A DNA stretch of 64,000 nt from Fragum whitleyi (Eukaryota; Mollusca; Bivalvia; Cardiida; Cardiidae). The stretch lies in assembly GCA_948146395.1 (NCBI GenBank), contig OX411544.1:55827360-55891359 (forward strand), read 5' to 3'. Shown here in pieces: positions 1-11,375 of this stretch (its first letter is position 1; every line of letters begins with the position of its first letter). A program made the translations under genes and the position numbers. The notes beneath the pieces were generated by a model. That model searched no databases. It was not told where the DNA came from and was given only the letters and a program-made list of their open reading frames with translations.

Positions 1-783
1 ACGCATATAACTTGTCATCTTCCTTTGTGCTTAGAAAAAAAATAATTTGAAAAATAATTTGAATAAAAGGTAAATTAAGTATTAAATTATATCTCTATTA
101 ACACAATGCCATATGATAGTAAAATAAGATTATTATTATGAAAAACTTTTTAACGAGTGATTATTTATATATAAAAAAGCACATAAGGTCCCGAAATATT
201 TACATTGCATCGTCATACATGTACCTATATCGTATAAACAGGCCGAGTTAGCGGGTCGAGTTGACAGGCCGATTTATTCACAGGCCGAGTTGACTGTGAA
301 CCATTTTCAACTCAACCCAAGGCATATCCTCTTTTCTCCTAGTTTCGTGCACCTTAATAATAACACCTGTGTGTACATTGATAAAAAGAAAACATCAAAA
401 TAGTTACTTGATTTTTTGCAGAGTTAAGTTAGCTAATGTAAATTAAACACAAGATAATCATAGTCGTCAAATTTACTTCAAAATTTTACTCTAAAGTGCA
501 CTAGGGTGGCCAGTCTAATTCCGACTAGAGTTTCTCAAATGGATTCATGCATCTGATTGAGGGGGCTTTTTTGGGGGTAATTACAAAGAATTTGTCCCAT
601 TCTTTTTTTCTTCTACTACCTTTAACATAAAGTTACCCCACTTGACCATTTACAATGCTTAGATTTGCACAAGTTGCAGACAAAGACATTTTTTTCAAAG
701 ATTGTATGATGAAATTAGTCTGCCATTTTAGGAAAGTTGATTATTTATTTTTATTCCAATAATTAATAGCTTATACTGGAAAA
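1..783. other. intron sequence upstream of coding exon 1, no gene seen
   Basis: This is AT-rich intron or upstream sequence. A few copies of GGCCGAGTT/GGTCGAGTT occur at about 241-295. No splice-supported exon, RNA gene or repeat boundary is visible. Confidence 0.5.
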
Positions 784-1660
784 TACAGTCAATATTGCTT
801 GAGCGACCACCTTTATTCAGCGACCTTTTCTGTTAAGCGACCACTTTGAGGTCCTCCTGTAGACTTTTACTCTAATTTGTTGCTCTATTAAGCGACTTTT
901 GTCCAACGCGACCGATCGCTGACATTTTTGGGTCACTTTCCTCCATTTGACAGTCTATTAAGCGACCATATGGTAAGATCTTAATTCATTACCTGTCATA
1001 AACGTGTGAAAATCATTGATAAATACTTGGAAGAGAATACAAACGAATTAACTGATGATAATCCTCTATCACACCTCCTCGCTGGAAGATGAAATGAAAC
1101 TGTCAATAGAAATACTTGATTGAAAGCTTTAGAGGTTGAAATAAAATCGGCAATCTAGAACATCTGTAATTTATATCATTTAACCTTTCTTTCTGATCAC
1201 TATGTCATTATGAAATCTGCAAGCATGTTGAAAACACATCAAAAGTGATTAAAATATAATTACAGCTAATTCTATAACATTGATTCTATAACCAAATTTC
1301 TTGTTTGATTAAGTAGTGAAAAATAGACATGAATCAAACACGTACGTTAGGTAAATATAAACATTGAACATGTAAACAAGTCAGCAGACTCACGATCTTT
1401 AGTAGGTGATATGAAAGAAATAAAAGGCCTAGCTAGCTTTAATAATTTATACTTTTTAAATGATTGAATTAGTTATATCACTTTCTCTCAGTTGCTTAAG
1501 CTTTTGAAATATTTTTTTGGGAAAGGGGATGGGGGTGTTGTCTTCGAGTTCCGAGAGTTAGACTTGTATTTTCTGTATGTTTTGTATTCAGCAACCATTT
1601 CATTAAGCGACCATTTTCATGATGTCCCTTGAGTGGTCGTTTAAGACAAGATTGACTGTA
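784..1660. mobile_element. Tc1/mariner-type non-autonomous element with TACAGTCAAT inverted ends
   Basis: The left end at 784-810 (TACAGTCAATATTG... GCGACCAC) is matched by the reverse complement of 1634-1660, with a few mismatches and one indel. Terminal TA on each side fits a TA target site, so a Tc1/mariner-like origin is a reasonable inference. Subterminal AAGCGACCA motifs recur inside (835, 960, 1595). No transposase reading frame is present in its 877 bp. Confidence 0.65.
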
Positions 1661-3083
1661 AAACAAAATCCTAAGTTTTATCTTCATTTTTCACACAAAT
1701 TAAAACTTTACACAGTTAGGTTTTGTGAAAAATCCTCATTATCTTAGAGATTTGACATGCACGAATCCTATGAGAAGGCACAAATTGATGAGAAACAGGG
1801 ATAACTGGATAACTGGACCCAAAGTCATTTTATGCAAAACATTATTTTATTAATTATTCATATTGTATGATTAGTACAAATACAATATTATTCAATTTTC
1901 ATTCAGTTGTGAGGAAACAACCAAGTTGAAAACAATTGACTGTGTATTGAACATTCCAAAGAAAAAGTACTGCCTGATCTTTAAATGTCTTAATATACTT
2001 ATACATATTGTCAATTCAGTGCTCAAAAAACATTTTTGATATTTTAAGTTGTTTTCAACTTGGTTGTTTGTTACAGAGGATGATCACTTGAACTGTTGAA
2101 AATAGGTAACATGTGATACATTCTCGCCATAAACCAGTTCTTGCCAACTGACCAAGACGCAATATTCATTTGCAACAAATTATTTTCTGAAAAGAAGAAA
2201 TTGTTGTCAGCATAATTTTTAATAAAGAAGGGTTTCCTTATCATTTTTACCTTGAACCAGGGTGTTTGGCAGATTTGGTACTAAGCGAAAACCCAGTAGA
2301 ATGTTTAGGGGTGGACACCAACTAATTTTCAATTATAGGGGCCTGCAGGCATACCTACTTATTGCCAAGAGTATTCCACCAGATAATCAGTTGTTCCTTC
2401 CTTCATATATATATCAGGACTAGTGTTTTACCCTTAATCCAGGGTTTTGACCCTAAGAAATCTGAAAATATCTTATTTGACCCTTAGAATTTTCTCAAAA
2501 GGGGGTCATTGTTAGGTGCTCCAGCCGCCACAATATAAATGAAATAATGTTGAAAGTGGTGTTAAACTCCATTCAATCAATCAATGTTCCTTACAAATCG
2601 AGGTTTGGGGGCAAGTGTGTACTAAGTGTATATACATATGTAATTACACTCTTGCAATTAACCCTCGAAATATAAGGAACAAAGTGCAGTTAGAACCTTG
2701 GATTGAAAAAGGAAATGAAACCTCATTGAGGAAACATCTAACTGTTATAGATGTAGAAGGATCCTGACAGAATTTCTTGCTAGAGCTAATAGTAGACCTT
2801 AATATTTTTGGTTTCTGGGAAAGTGTTAGTGTCGAATCCTGAAGTTTAACTCTTCCAGGGATAATTCTGGCTCAGAATATCATGTGCAAAAATAACTCAT
2901 CTAGCCAAATCTCATGAGAAGTTAAGATGTTTTAGCGAGAAATTTTTCGAAATTATTCTTTTAATTGTATTTTGCTTTGAGATTTTTTCCATTAAGCCAG
3001 TTTCAATGAGATTTCTGAAAGAAAAATGAGAGAATCTCTCATTATCTCAAAATGATCCATGCTCTTTTATTCCATAATTACAG
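1661..3083. other. intron with a foldback element and a SINE 3' end
   Basis: An inverted repeat of about 26 bp (AACAACCAAGTTGAAAACAA at about 1916 and its complement at about 2047-2069) bounds a miniature element of about 160 bp. At 2510-2586 lies only the 3' end of the common SINE (GTTAGGTGCTCCAGC...CCATTCAATCAATC). The remainder shows no gene; 3060-3083 is the acceptor region of coding exon 1. Confidence 0.55.
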
Positions 3084-3280
3084 ATGCTGCACCAGCAGAT
3101 CAACAGGATTTATTCATCAAGAAACTTCAACAGTGTTGTGCTGTTTTTGATTTTATGGACCCAGTCTCGGACTTAAAAAGTAAGGAAGTGAAAAGAGCGT
3201 GTTTGAACGAATTGGTGGACTACATCACTGCAACGAGAGGAGTGCTAGCAGAACCAGTGTACCAAGATATTGTTCGAATG
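3084..3280 (+). CDS. PPP2R5E: PP2A B56 epsilon-like subunit, coding exon 1 of 11 in window
   Basis: This exon encodes the N-terminal start of the B56 HEAT-like repeat domain (fragment residues 1-66). Readable segments are [18 protein letters not shown] and [15 protein letters not shown], which closely match the conserved B56 opening (family knowledge). B56 subunits bind the PP2A scaffold and catalytic subunits and choose substrates. The acceptor is TTACAG and the donor is ATG/GTGAGT. The first codon is split: two bases lie here and the first base, a G making Asp, comes from an upstream exon. The initiator Met and about 45-50 residues therefore lie outside the window. An in-frame ATG at 3059 is intronic and is not the start. 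Confidence 0.93.
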
Positions 3281-3784
3281 GTGAGTAAAGAGTTGGTTGT
3301 CATCATATCATAGCAACCTAGAGTTGCAAAGATTTGGATGTTAATATTGCTTCCATCTTTGCAAAACTGACAATGAGAACATAACATCTCCTAGAGTTTA
3401 GGTTGATTGTTATTCTGATTGAATTTGATGAACAAATGAAGACTGGAAGCTAAATCAAGGGGTCAGTGCAAGGTCAATTGTTGCCTTACCAACTGAAGGA
3501 CAGAAGAGCTGCTCTTCTACAAGCTGCTGTAGTAATAGTGTGTTTCCCATCTTCCTATCTGTTCACTTTCCTCTTTATTTTGATCGAGTCCACAGTGTTT
3601 ATCAGTTATGCTTCAGACTTCCAAAGAATGATTTTACCCTCGATTGTTTCTTTAAAAAAATGGACTAGTCATTCAAGTAACACTGGAAAATGAGCCTTAT
3701 TGAAATTTGATTTCAATGTCGTTATTATCGCCATATTGTTACATTTTTATACACACGAAGGGTCGTAATATGTTATCGTCTACA

Positions 3785-4089
3785 TTGTCTGTCTGTCTGT
3801 CCGTTAGCAAATTCGTGTCCGGTCCATAACTTTCAAACTATAAGGCCTATGGTCTTGAAACTTCACAGGTATATAGATCTCATAGCTAGGGTGTGCAGAG
3901 CGCAAGAACCACAACTCTACTATTTGTAATTTTTGAGTTATTGCCCTTTATTTGATTTAGCTAGCAAATTCATGTCCTGTCCATAACTTTGAATCTATAA
4001 GGCTTATGGTCTTGAAACTTCACAGGTGTATAGATATCATAGCTGGGGTGTGCAGAGCGCAAGAACCACAACTCTACCATTTGTAATTT
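3785..4089. repeat. tandem units of a 'GCAAATTCGTGTCC' repeat, disrupted by two insertions
   Basis: Unit 1 (about 3806-3963) and unit 2 (from about 3965) are direct repeats of roughly 157 bp. Both read through GGTCTTGAAACTTCACAGGT and TTTGTAATTTTT. Unit 2 is broken at 4090 by the first Helentron-like element and resumes at about 6324 with GAGTTATTGC. Unit 3 runs from about 6353 and is broken at 6480 by the second element. Unit 1 preserves the empty site. Confidence 0.75.
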
Positions 4090-6323
4090 TTAGCTCACCT
4101 GAGCACTAAGTGCTCAAGGGAGCTATTGTGATCGATCGTTGTCCGGCGTCCGTCTGTCCATCTGTCCGTCTGTCCGTCACGGCGTCAACTTTTTCTTTAA
4201 ACGACATCTCCTCCTAAACTTATGGGTCAAAATCAACCAAACTTGGCAGAAATATTCCTTGGGTGGTCCCTTATGAAAATTGCTCAAATGGAAAGGATCC
4301 GTGCCATATTACGGGAAAAGGGGCCTTAATGACAAATTTCTTGTTTTCACTCTAGAAGCCACAAATACGGTCCAATTTTCATGAAACTTGGTCAGAATGT
4401 TTGTTAGGTCATGAGGATGAAGTCTATTGAAAATGGGAAGGATCCGTGCCATTTCACAGAAAAAGCCGCCTTAATGACAATTTTGTCAACAATATCTTTA
4501 AACGACATCTCCTCCTAAACTTATGGGTTAAAATCAACCAAACTTGGCAGAAATATTCCTTGGGTGGTCCCTTATGAAAATTGCTCAAATTGAAAGGATC
4601 CGTGCCATATCACGGGAAAAAGGGCCTTAATGGCAATTTTTTTGTTTTCACTCTAGAAGCCACAAATACGGTCCAATCTTCATGAAACTTGGTCAGAATG
4701 TTTGTTAGGTCATGAAGATGAAGTCTATTGAAAATGGGAAGGATCCGTGCCATTTCACAGAAAAAGCCGCCTTAATGACAATTTTGTCAACAATATCTTT
4801 AAACGACATCTCCTCCTAAACTTATGGGTTAAAATCAACCAAACTTGGCAGAAATATTCCTTGGGTGGTCCCTTATGAAATTTGCTCAAATGGAAAGGAT
4901 CCGTGCCATATCACGGGAAAAGGGGCCTTAATGAAAAATTTCTTGTTTTCACTCTAGAAGCCACAAATATGGTCCAATCTTCATGAAACTTGGTCAGAAT
5001 GTATGTTAGGTCATGAGGATTAAGTCTATTGAAAATGGGAAGGATCCATGCCATTTCACAGAAAAAGCCGCCTTAATGACAATTTTGTCAACAATATCTT
5101 TAAACAACATCTCCTCCTAAACTTATAGGTTAAAATCAACCAAACTTGGCAGAAACATTCCTTGGGTGGTCCCTTATGAAAATTGCTCAAATGGAAAGGA
5201 TCCGTGCCATATCACGGGAAAAGGGGCCTTAATGAAAAATTTCTTGTTTTCACTCTAGAAGCCACAAATACAGTCCAATCTTCATGAAACTTGGTCAGAA
5301 TGTTTGTTAGGTCATGAAGATGAAGTCTATTGAAAATGGGAAGGATCCGTGCCATTTCACAGAAAAAGCCGCCTTAATGACAATTTTGTCAACAATATCT
5401 TTAAACGACATCTCCTCCTAAACTTATGGGTTAAAATCAACCAAACTTGGCTTAAATATTCCTTGGGTGGTCCCTTATGAAAATTGCCCAAATGGAAAGG
5501 ATCCGTGCCATATCATGGGAAAAGGGGCCTTAATGACAAATTTCTTGTTTACACTCTAGAAGCCACAAATACGGTCCAATCTTCATGAAACTTGGTCAGA
5601 ATGTTTGTTAGGTCATGAGGATGGAGTCTATTGAAAATGGGAAGGATCTGTGCCATTTCACAGAAAAAGCCGCCTTAATGACAATTTTGTCAACAATATC
5701 TTTAAACGACATCTCCTCCTAAACTTATGGGTTAAAATCAACCAAACTTGGCAGAAATATTCCTTGGGTGGTCCCTTATGAAAATTGCTCAAATGGAAAG
5801 GATCCGTGCCATATCACGGGAAAAGGGGCCTTAATGACAAATTTCTTGTTTTCACTCTAGAAGCCACAAATACGGTCCAATCTTCATGAAACTTGGTCAG
5901 AATGTTTGTTAGGTCATGAGGATGAAGTCTATTGAAAATGGGAAAGATCGGTGCCATATCACAGGAAAAGGTGTCTTAATGACAATTTTTTGTTTTATCT
6001 CTAGAAGCCACAAATACGGTCCAATCATCATGAAACTTTGTCAGAATGTTTGTTATGTCATGAGGATGAACTCATTTGAAAATGGGAAGTATACGTGCCA
6101 TATCACGGGAAAAGGGGCCTTAATGACAATTTTCTCGTAAGAGCTCCAAACGCCACAAATATAGTCCAATCTTCTTGAAACTTGATCAAAATGTTTGCCA
6201 GGTCACAAGAATGAACTCTGTTGAAAATAGGAAGGCTCATGCCATATCATAGGAAATGGAGTCTTAATGATAATTTACTTGAAATATCAGGTGAGCGATT
6301 TAGGGCCCTCAGGGTCCTCTTGT
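4090..6323. mobile_element. Helentron-like non-autonomous element 1 (AGCTCACCTGAG...CAGGTGAGCG...CTCTTGT)
   Basis: It opens TAGCTCACCTGAGCACTAAG, then a CCGT-rich tract. It ends CAGGTGAGCG, a GGGCCCTCAGGGTCC hairpin and CTCTTGT. The start and the CAGGTGAGC near the end are complementary. Short asymmetric inverted ends, a 3' hairpin, a T-tract target and a tandem-repeat core match the description of HINE or pearl elements, which depend on Helentrons (family inference). No protein is encoded. The insertion point is fixed by comparison with the empty site in unit 1 of the host repeat. Confidence 0.75.
4193..5992. repeat. about six 301-bp tandem units inside Helentron-like element 1
   Basis: Units begin at CGACATCTCCTCCTAAACTT (4202, then about every 301 bases to about 5706). 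They run through AAGGATCCGTGCCAT and CACTCTAGAAGCCACAAATA. Copies are very similar, suggesting recent expansion or homogenisation. Two degenerate shorter units follow to about 6280. Confidence 0.85.
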
Positions 6324-6479
6324 TGAGTTATTGCTCTTTATTTGGTTCAGTTAGCAAATTCGTGTCTGGCCCATAACTTTGAATCTATAAGGCCTATGGT
6401 CTTGAAACTTCACAGGTGTATAGATCTCTTAGCTAGGGTGTGCAGAGCACAACAACCACAAAACTACCATTTGTAATTT

Positions 6480-8176
6480 TTAGCTCACCTGAGCACGAAG
6501 TGCTCATGTGAGCTATTGTGATCACCTTTCGTCCGGCGTCCGTCCGTCGGTCATCGTCCGTCGTCCGGCGTCTGTCAACAATTTCTTTAAACGACATCTC
6601 CTCCTAAATTACTGGGCCAATTAACACCAAATTTTACAGAAATGTTGCTTAGGTGGTCCCCTTCAAAAATAGCTAAAAGAATTGAAATCCATGAAAAACT
6701 ATGGTTGCTATGGCAACAAAAGGTGAAATTTTAAGAAAATCTTTAAAATTCTTCTTCTTCTCAACCAGTAGTCCTACAGACTTAAAACTTGGCATGGATG
6801 ATCAGTTCATAGACCTTAATAAAAATAGCTAAAATCATATCTTTTGGGCCACCAGGTGCGGAGCACCAGGGGGAGGGGGTAGTACTTTGGGTAAATTTTG
6901 TAATCTTTAAGCTTCTTCTTCTTTGGAACCAGGAGCTCTACAGACTTGATAATTGGCATGGATGATCAGCTCATAGACCTTAATAAAAATAGCTAAAATC
7001 ATATCTGTTGGGCTGCCAGGTGCGGAGCACCAGGGGGAAGGGGTAGTACTTTTGTGAAAATTTTGAATCTTTAACCTTCTTCTTCTTCTGAACCAGGAAC
7101 CTGACAGATTTGAATATTGGCATGGATGATCAGCATATGGATCTTTATAAAAATAGCTATAACCATGACTGTAGATTCACCAGGTGCGGAGCATCGGGGG
7201 GGAGAGGGTAGTACTTTCGTGAAAATTTTGTAATCTTTAACCTTCTTCTTCTGATGAACCACAAGCCCTATAGACTTGAAAGTTGGCATGGAGGATCAGC
7301 TCATAGACCTAAATAAAAACAATTAAAATCATGACTGTAATGCCACCAGGTGCGGAGCATGAGGGGGGAGGGGGGAGTACTTTTGTGAAAATTTTTTAAC
7401 TTTAACCTTCATTTTCTAATGAACCAGGAGCCCTACAGACTTCAATATTGGCATGGATGATAAGCATATGGATCTAAAATTAAATATGTGAAATCTTGAA
7501 TGTAGGGCCACCAGATGCGGAGCATTAGGGGGGAGGGGGTAGTACTTTGGATCAATTTTGAAATCTTTAACCTTATTTTTTTCCTGGATCAGGAACCCTA
7601 CAAACTTGAAAATCGTCATGGGTGATCAATATATTGACATTAATAAAAATAGCTAAAGTCATGACTGTAGGGTCACCAGGTTCTGAGTGTCTTGGGGAGG
7701 GGATAGTACTTTGGATCATTTTGAAATCTTTAAACTTCTTCTAATGAACCAGGAGTCCTACAGACTTGAAAATTGATATGGATGATCAGCACATCGACAT
7801 TAATTGAATTAGCTAAAATCATGACTGTAGATTCACCAGGTGCAGAGCATCTTGGGGGAGGGGGAGTGCTTTGTTGAGAATTTTGAATCCCTACAGCCTT
7901 TATATTTGACATGGATTGATCAACTCATTAAAGAAAACTTTAAAAGTCTCAGACTCACCCTGTATATCTGGCACAGATTAGCTGATCACAGACCTTTTAT
8001 GAAAAAAGCTTAAATAAATAATGACCAGGGGAGGAGCAGAGGGGGGGGGAAGGATTATTTCAAATGTTATCTGATTGAATAAGTGAAAATCTCTTTTTTC
8101 TGTGGTTGTATGGACATACCTAGGTAATGAAGCTTTTTTCTCAGGTGAGCGACCCAGGGCCAACGGCCCTCTTGTT
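6480..8176. mobile_element. Helentron-like non-autonomous element 2
   Basis: It has the same termini as element 1: TAGCTCACCTGAGCACGAAG at the start, and CAGGTGAGCG then GGGCCAACGGCCC and CTCTTGTT at the end. It carries a different tandem core: about seven units of roughly 160 bp between 6750 and 7880, reading GACTTGAAAATTGGCATGGA and CCACCAGGTGCGGAGCA. The G-rich GGGGGAGGGGGTAGTAC part varies between units. It sits after the TTTGTAATTTTT of host-repeat unit 3, the same relative position as element 1. Confidence 0.75.
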
Positions 8177-8450
8177 ACATAAAAATGAAGGAAATTGTGA
8201 ACGATTTTCTTCTCTAAAAATCCTAGCATTTTGTATGGTGTGAGGGTATTGATAGCTTCTCTTTGAATATTAAATTGTTTTCCATTCTTTGACATCACAG
8301 TACAAAAAAAAATTGCAAACAATAGGCCAAGAAACAGATAAGTAGAATTCTTTTCACCCTTCCTAATCAAAGATAAGGTAGCAAAACTTACTATAAATTT
8401 ACCAAATTTACTATGTTCAGCTTTTGCAATTATCAAATTTCTACTTTTGG

Positions 8451-8805
8451 CTTGGGTGTGGAATTCCCGTGCCGGACTTGTCCAACATGGGCTTCTCCAC
8501 TTGTGGGCAAGAACATTTTTCTAGGTCACTTCTCCATGGATAAGTAAACACCAGAGCAAAGCTTGGAATAACACTAAAATTATATATAGGAAATAAATTA
8601 TCCTGAAGTTTGTATAAAAGGGTAGGAAACATTGTCTTTAAACAATATAATGGTGGCTTGCAGCATTTTCTTCATTAAAACAATGTTTTCTATATATGTA
8701 TCAATCCCTTTTTTTGCAGACAAGTTAATTTTGATCTTGGACAAGTAGGAAATCGACTTTTTCTTGTCCATGGACAAGTGGAGAAAATTTGTATTTCCAC
8801 ACCCT
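8451..8805. mobile_element. hAT-like miniature element with 9-bp target duplication
   Basis: The direct repeat TACTTTTGG occurs at 8442-8450 and 8806-8814. Inside are inverted ends GGGTGTGGAA and TTTCCACACCC and longer complementary subterminal parts built on GACAAGTGGAGAA. Eight- to nine-bp duplications and GGTG-type ends suggest hAT ancestry (inference). It is 355 bp and non-coding. Confidence 0.7.
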
Positions 8806-8814
8806 TACTTTTGG

Positions 8815-10688
8815 GTACTTAGATGAGCTATCTTGGGTCATTTTGAGCCTCTAGCTGAAATCCTGAAATTTTAAGGATTTCAAATGAATTCATAAGAGGT
8901 CTTCATTTTTTCTAAACAAGAGAAAAGTGCTGTGGTAGGGAGTGTCTTAGTCAAGTGCTATTGCACTTTTGCATATCCTGTGATGCTTGTAGGGAAATAT
9001 CTCGAAGAGACAAAAAAATTATAGAGCTAGCCTTAATGAAATGTTTTAAAATATAGTCTTTATGAAAATTGAAAAATAAAATTTAAAGAAAAGTGAATTC
9101 ATATAGGAAATATACAAATATCTTTCTACTAGAGGTAGATCTAGTGTTGAAATGCAATGAAATGAATGCCTTTTTTAAAAGGACCCAGATGAACATGCAG
9201 ACAGCTGATTTAGTTACTTGGCCAAAATTTGACTCCCTAAAAAAAAAGTCTTGACCCCCAAAAATTGGTTTGACTCCCAAAAAATTTGGGTCAGGGGGTC
9301 ATTGACCCCTTAATTTCAGATCCTAACACTAGCTCTGCTAACACTCCTGTATCAATTAAAAGATAAATCTGTAGCTTTGAAAGGATAAAGAAGGATGAAT
9401 CTATTATTGGTGCATTAAGATCAAAAGTGGTTCAAGGGTCAGAAAACTGAAATAAAGGGTGAAATGGTAGTAGCTACCATATTGCAGGTCCTTGATTATT
9501 TTCAGGCCATGCAGGTTTGAAAATTTGTCTCATATTTTCCATTATTACATGTTTATAAGTAAAAAAGCTGTATAAAGGAAAAATTATTGGAAAAGAAGGA
9601 ATTGCTTGTCACAAGCATTTAATTCTCACACACACTCAGAAATCCAGATAAACAGTAGCTATGATTCTGTCACACAGATAAGCTTCAAATATAATTCATG
9701 TGTTAAATGAATTTATGTTGCGGTGGATTATGTCACATTAATTCTTTAGAAAGATACTTTCAATTTATCAAGAAAGACCTGTTGGGTTAATTAATTTGTT
9801 CTCATTTGTATTTGTGGTATATGTGTGATGCCAATGTTTTTGATGTTTAAAAAAAAGGAAAATCTTGATCAGTTATAAGTGAGAACTTTGAAGTTTTTAG
9901 CCCTTTGTCTTCTTTACCGGTACCTTAAATGTGAAATGTTGATTTATAAATTGAAATAGACCTTCTTTGAGCCACAACAACTATTGAAGTTGACCTCAGA
10001 TGACACAATTTTGGATTAAATATATATTTTAAAGATTTCATTTAGACAAGCATATTGGCCTTTTCCTCAGATGTATAAAGATGAAAATGACCTACATTGC
10101 CATATCTCTGATAGAATCCAATGACCTAGTTGTTAATTACATTTGACTTAATTTTCAAGAAGACAGTTCCGGAAGGTACCCTTAATATAGCCCATGTATT
10201 GGATTCTTGGTAAATTATTTTAGTCTTTTACCATGTCATGCTGCACCCAGAATATTCTTGGTTTGGCAGAAGGAATAGACAAAGATCAGTCCACACATAA
10301 TGTGCAACCTGATCTAAGTGAATCCCAACTTAATTTGCTTTCAAAACCAGAAAATTTTTAAATAACATTTGCAAATAAATACTGACCCTCGGTGAGTGCT
10401 TTCAGCACTTTGATTTTAATTTAACCTTACCAAGGTTTTTATTTAGCCTGAAGATTGATTAAGACCTTATATATCAATAAAGCGCATAGATTGGTCAGAT
10501 CGTGCAGCTGCACTGGAAGGCCAGAAGCTTTGCTTTGCGCACATTTAAATTTGTTCGAAATGTCACTCACAGGCTCAATTGTGTTTCAATTTGCTTTATT
10601 AATAATTTAGACACATGAACATGCAATGCACTCTCTAAAATTTTCATAACAATAATAGTCTGTAATTCAAGTGTCCACAATTAAATCA
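8815..10688. other. intron sequence, mostly unassigned
   Basis: AT-rich sequence with no gene. At about 10233-10440 there is a degenerate TTAA-type miniature element (ATGTCATGCTGCACCCAGAA...GTGCTTTCAGCACTTTGA). Around 9225-9340 lies a run of GACCCCC/GACTCCC motifs similar to 2404-2510. Confidence 0.45.
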
Positions 10689-10843
10689 CAGGGAAAAAGA
10701 CTAACAATTTAAACTTAGGGGCCCAGACTAAAAAAAATCAATATTTAACATAAGGGATATAGATATTTTCTCGAAAAATCTAGGGGCCCAGCCCAAAGTC
10801 TAGGGGCAATGGGCGACTGGGCCCCTGCTAGTCTTTTTCCCTG
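10689..10843. mobile_element. miniature element with CAGGGAAAAAGACTA inverted ends
   Basis: The left end CAGGGAAAAAGACTA is the exact complement of TAGTCTTTTTCCCTG at 10829-10843. The 155-bp interior is rich in GGGGCCCAG. CAGGG ends suggest hAT ancestry; no clear target duplication is visible. Confidence 0.7.
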
Positions 10844-11069
10844 TAACATAATTACAGTATACATTAAAGGTTACAATTTATGGATTTTTTCTATAACAAT
10901 TCTCTTAGCTAGACAAAAGAGCCATCCAACAGTTCATGAACCATAGTATAATGTTCCATTCATTGCCTTTAATTTCCAATGACGTTAACAGGACAGCAGG
11001 ATCCTTGTGACTATGAAAATCCATATTTAACCCATAATAGGTTGAACAAGAAACATTACTTGATGGCCT

Positions 11070-11375
11070 ATTTTATCTTATAACTATACAAATATCCGTG
11101 TGATAACACCCCATATGATATTTTTTTATGATATCAGTATAATCACATATGCAGCCATTTTTAGAAACTTGCATTTCAGTTAGAAACATCAATGAAAACA
11201 AGATAAAAAGAGGTTATACAATAAATATAATACATACTTAGTGTATTGTATGAAAAAATATCTAACTCGGTTGTGAGAATTAATAATTTTTCGGCAGAGC
11301 CTCGACAATGATCAATTCTCCAACCCTCGTTAGATATTTTTTTTCATACAAAACACTAAGTATGTATTATATATA
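11070..11375. repeat. foldback repeat, family 4, copy 1
   Basis: The 3' half is a long imperfect hairpin: AATACATACTTAGTGTATTG at about 11229 pairs with AACACTAAGTATGTATT at about 11352, and ATATCTAACTCGG pairs with CTCGTTAGATAT. The whole 300-bp unit recurs at 50350-50655 in a different intron. Confidence 0.75.

Noticed and set aside
4193..5992. CRISPR-like or satellite locus of its own
   Set aside because: Units are 301 bp without spacers and lie wholly within a mobile element with defined ends, in a eukaryotic intron.
7978..8436. 152-codon minus-strand open frame
   Set aside because: It spans the end of a Helentron-like element and unrelated flanking sequence, so it is a chance frame.
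2404..9340. Possible giant element bounded by ACTAGTGTTTTAC-like and AACACTAGC words
   Set aside because: Only about 10 bases match, no flanking duplication exists, and the shared GACCC-rich text looks like two old copies of one repeat in opposite orientation.
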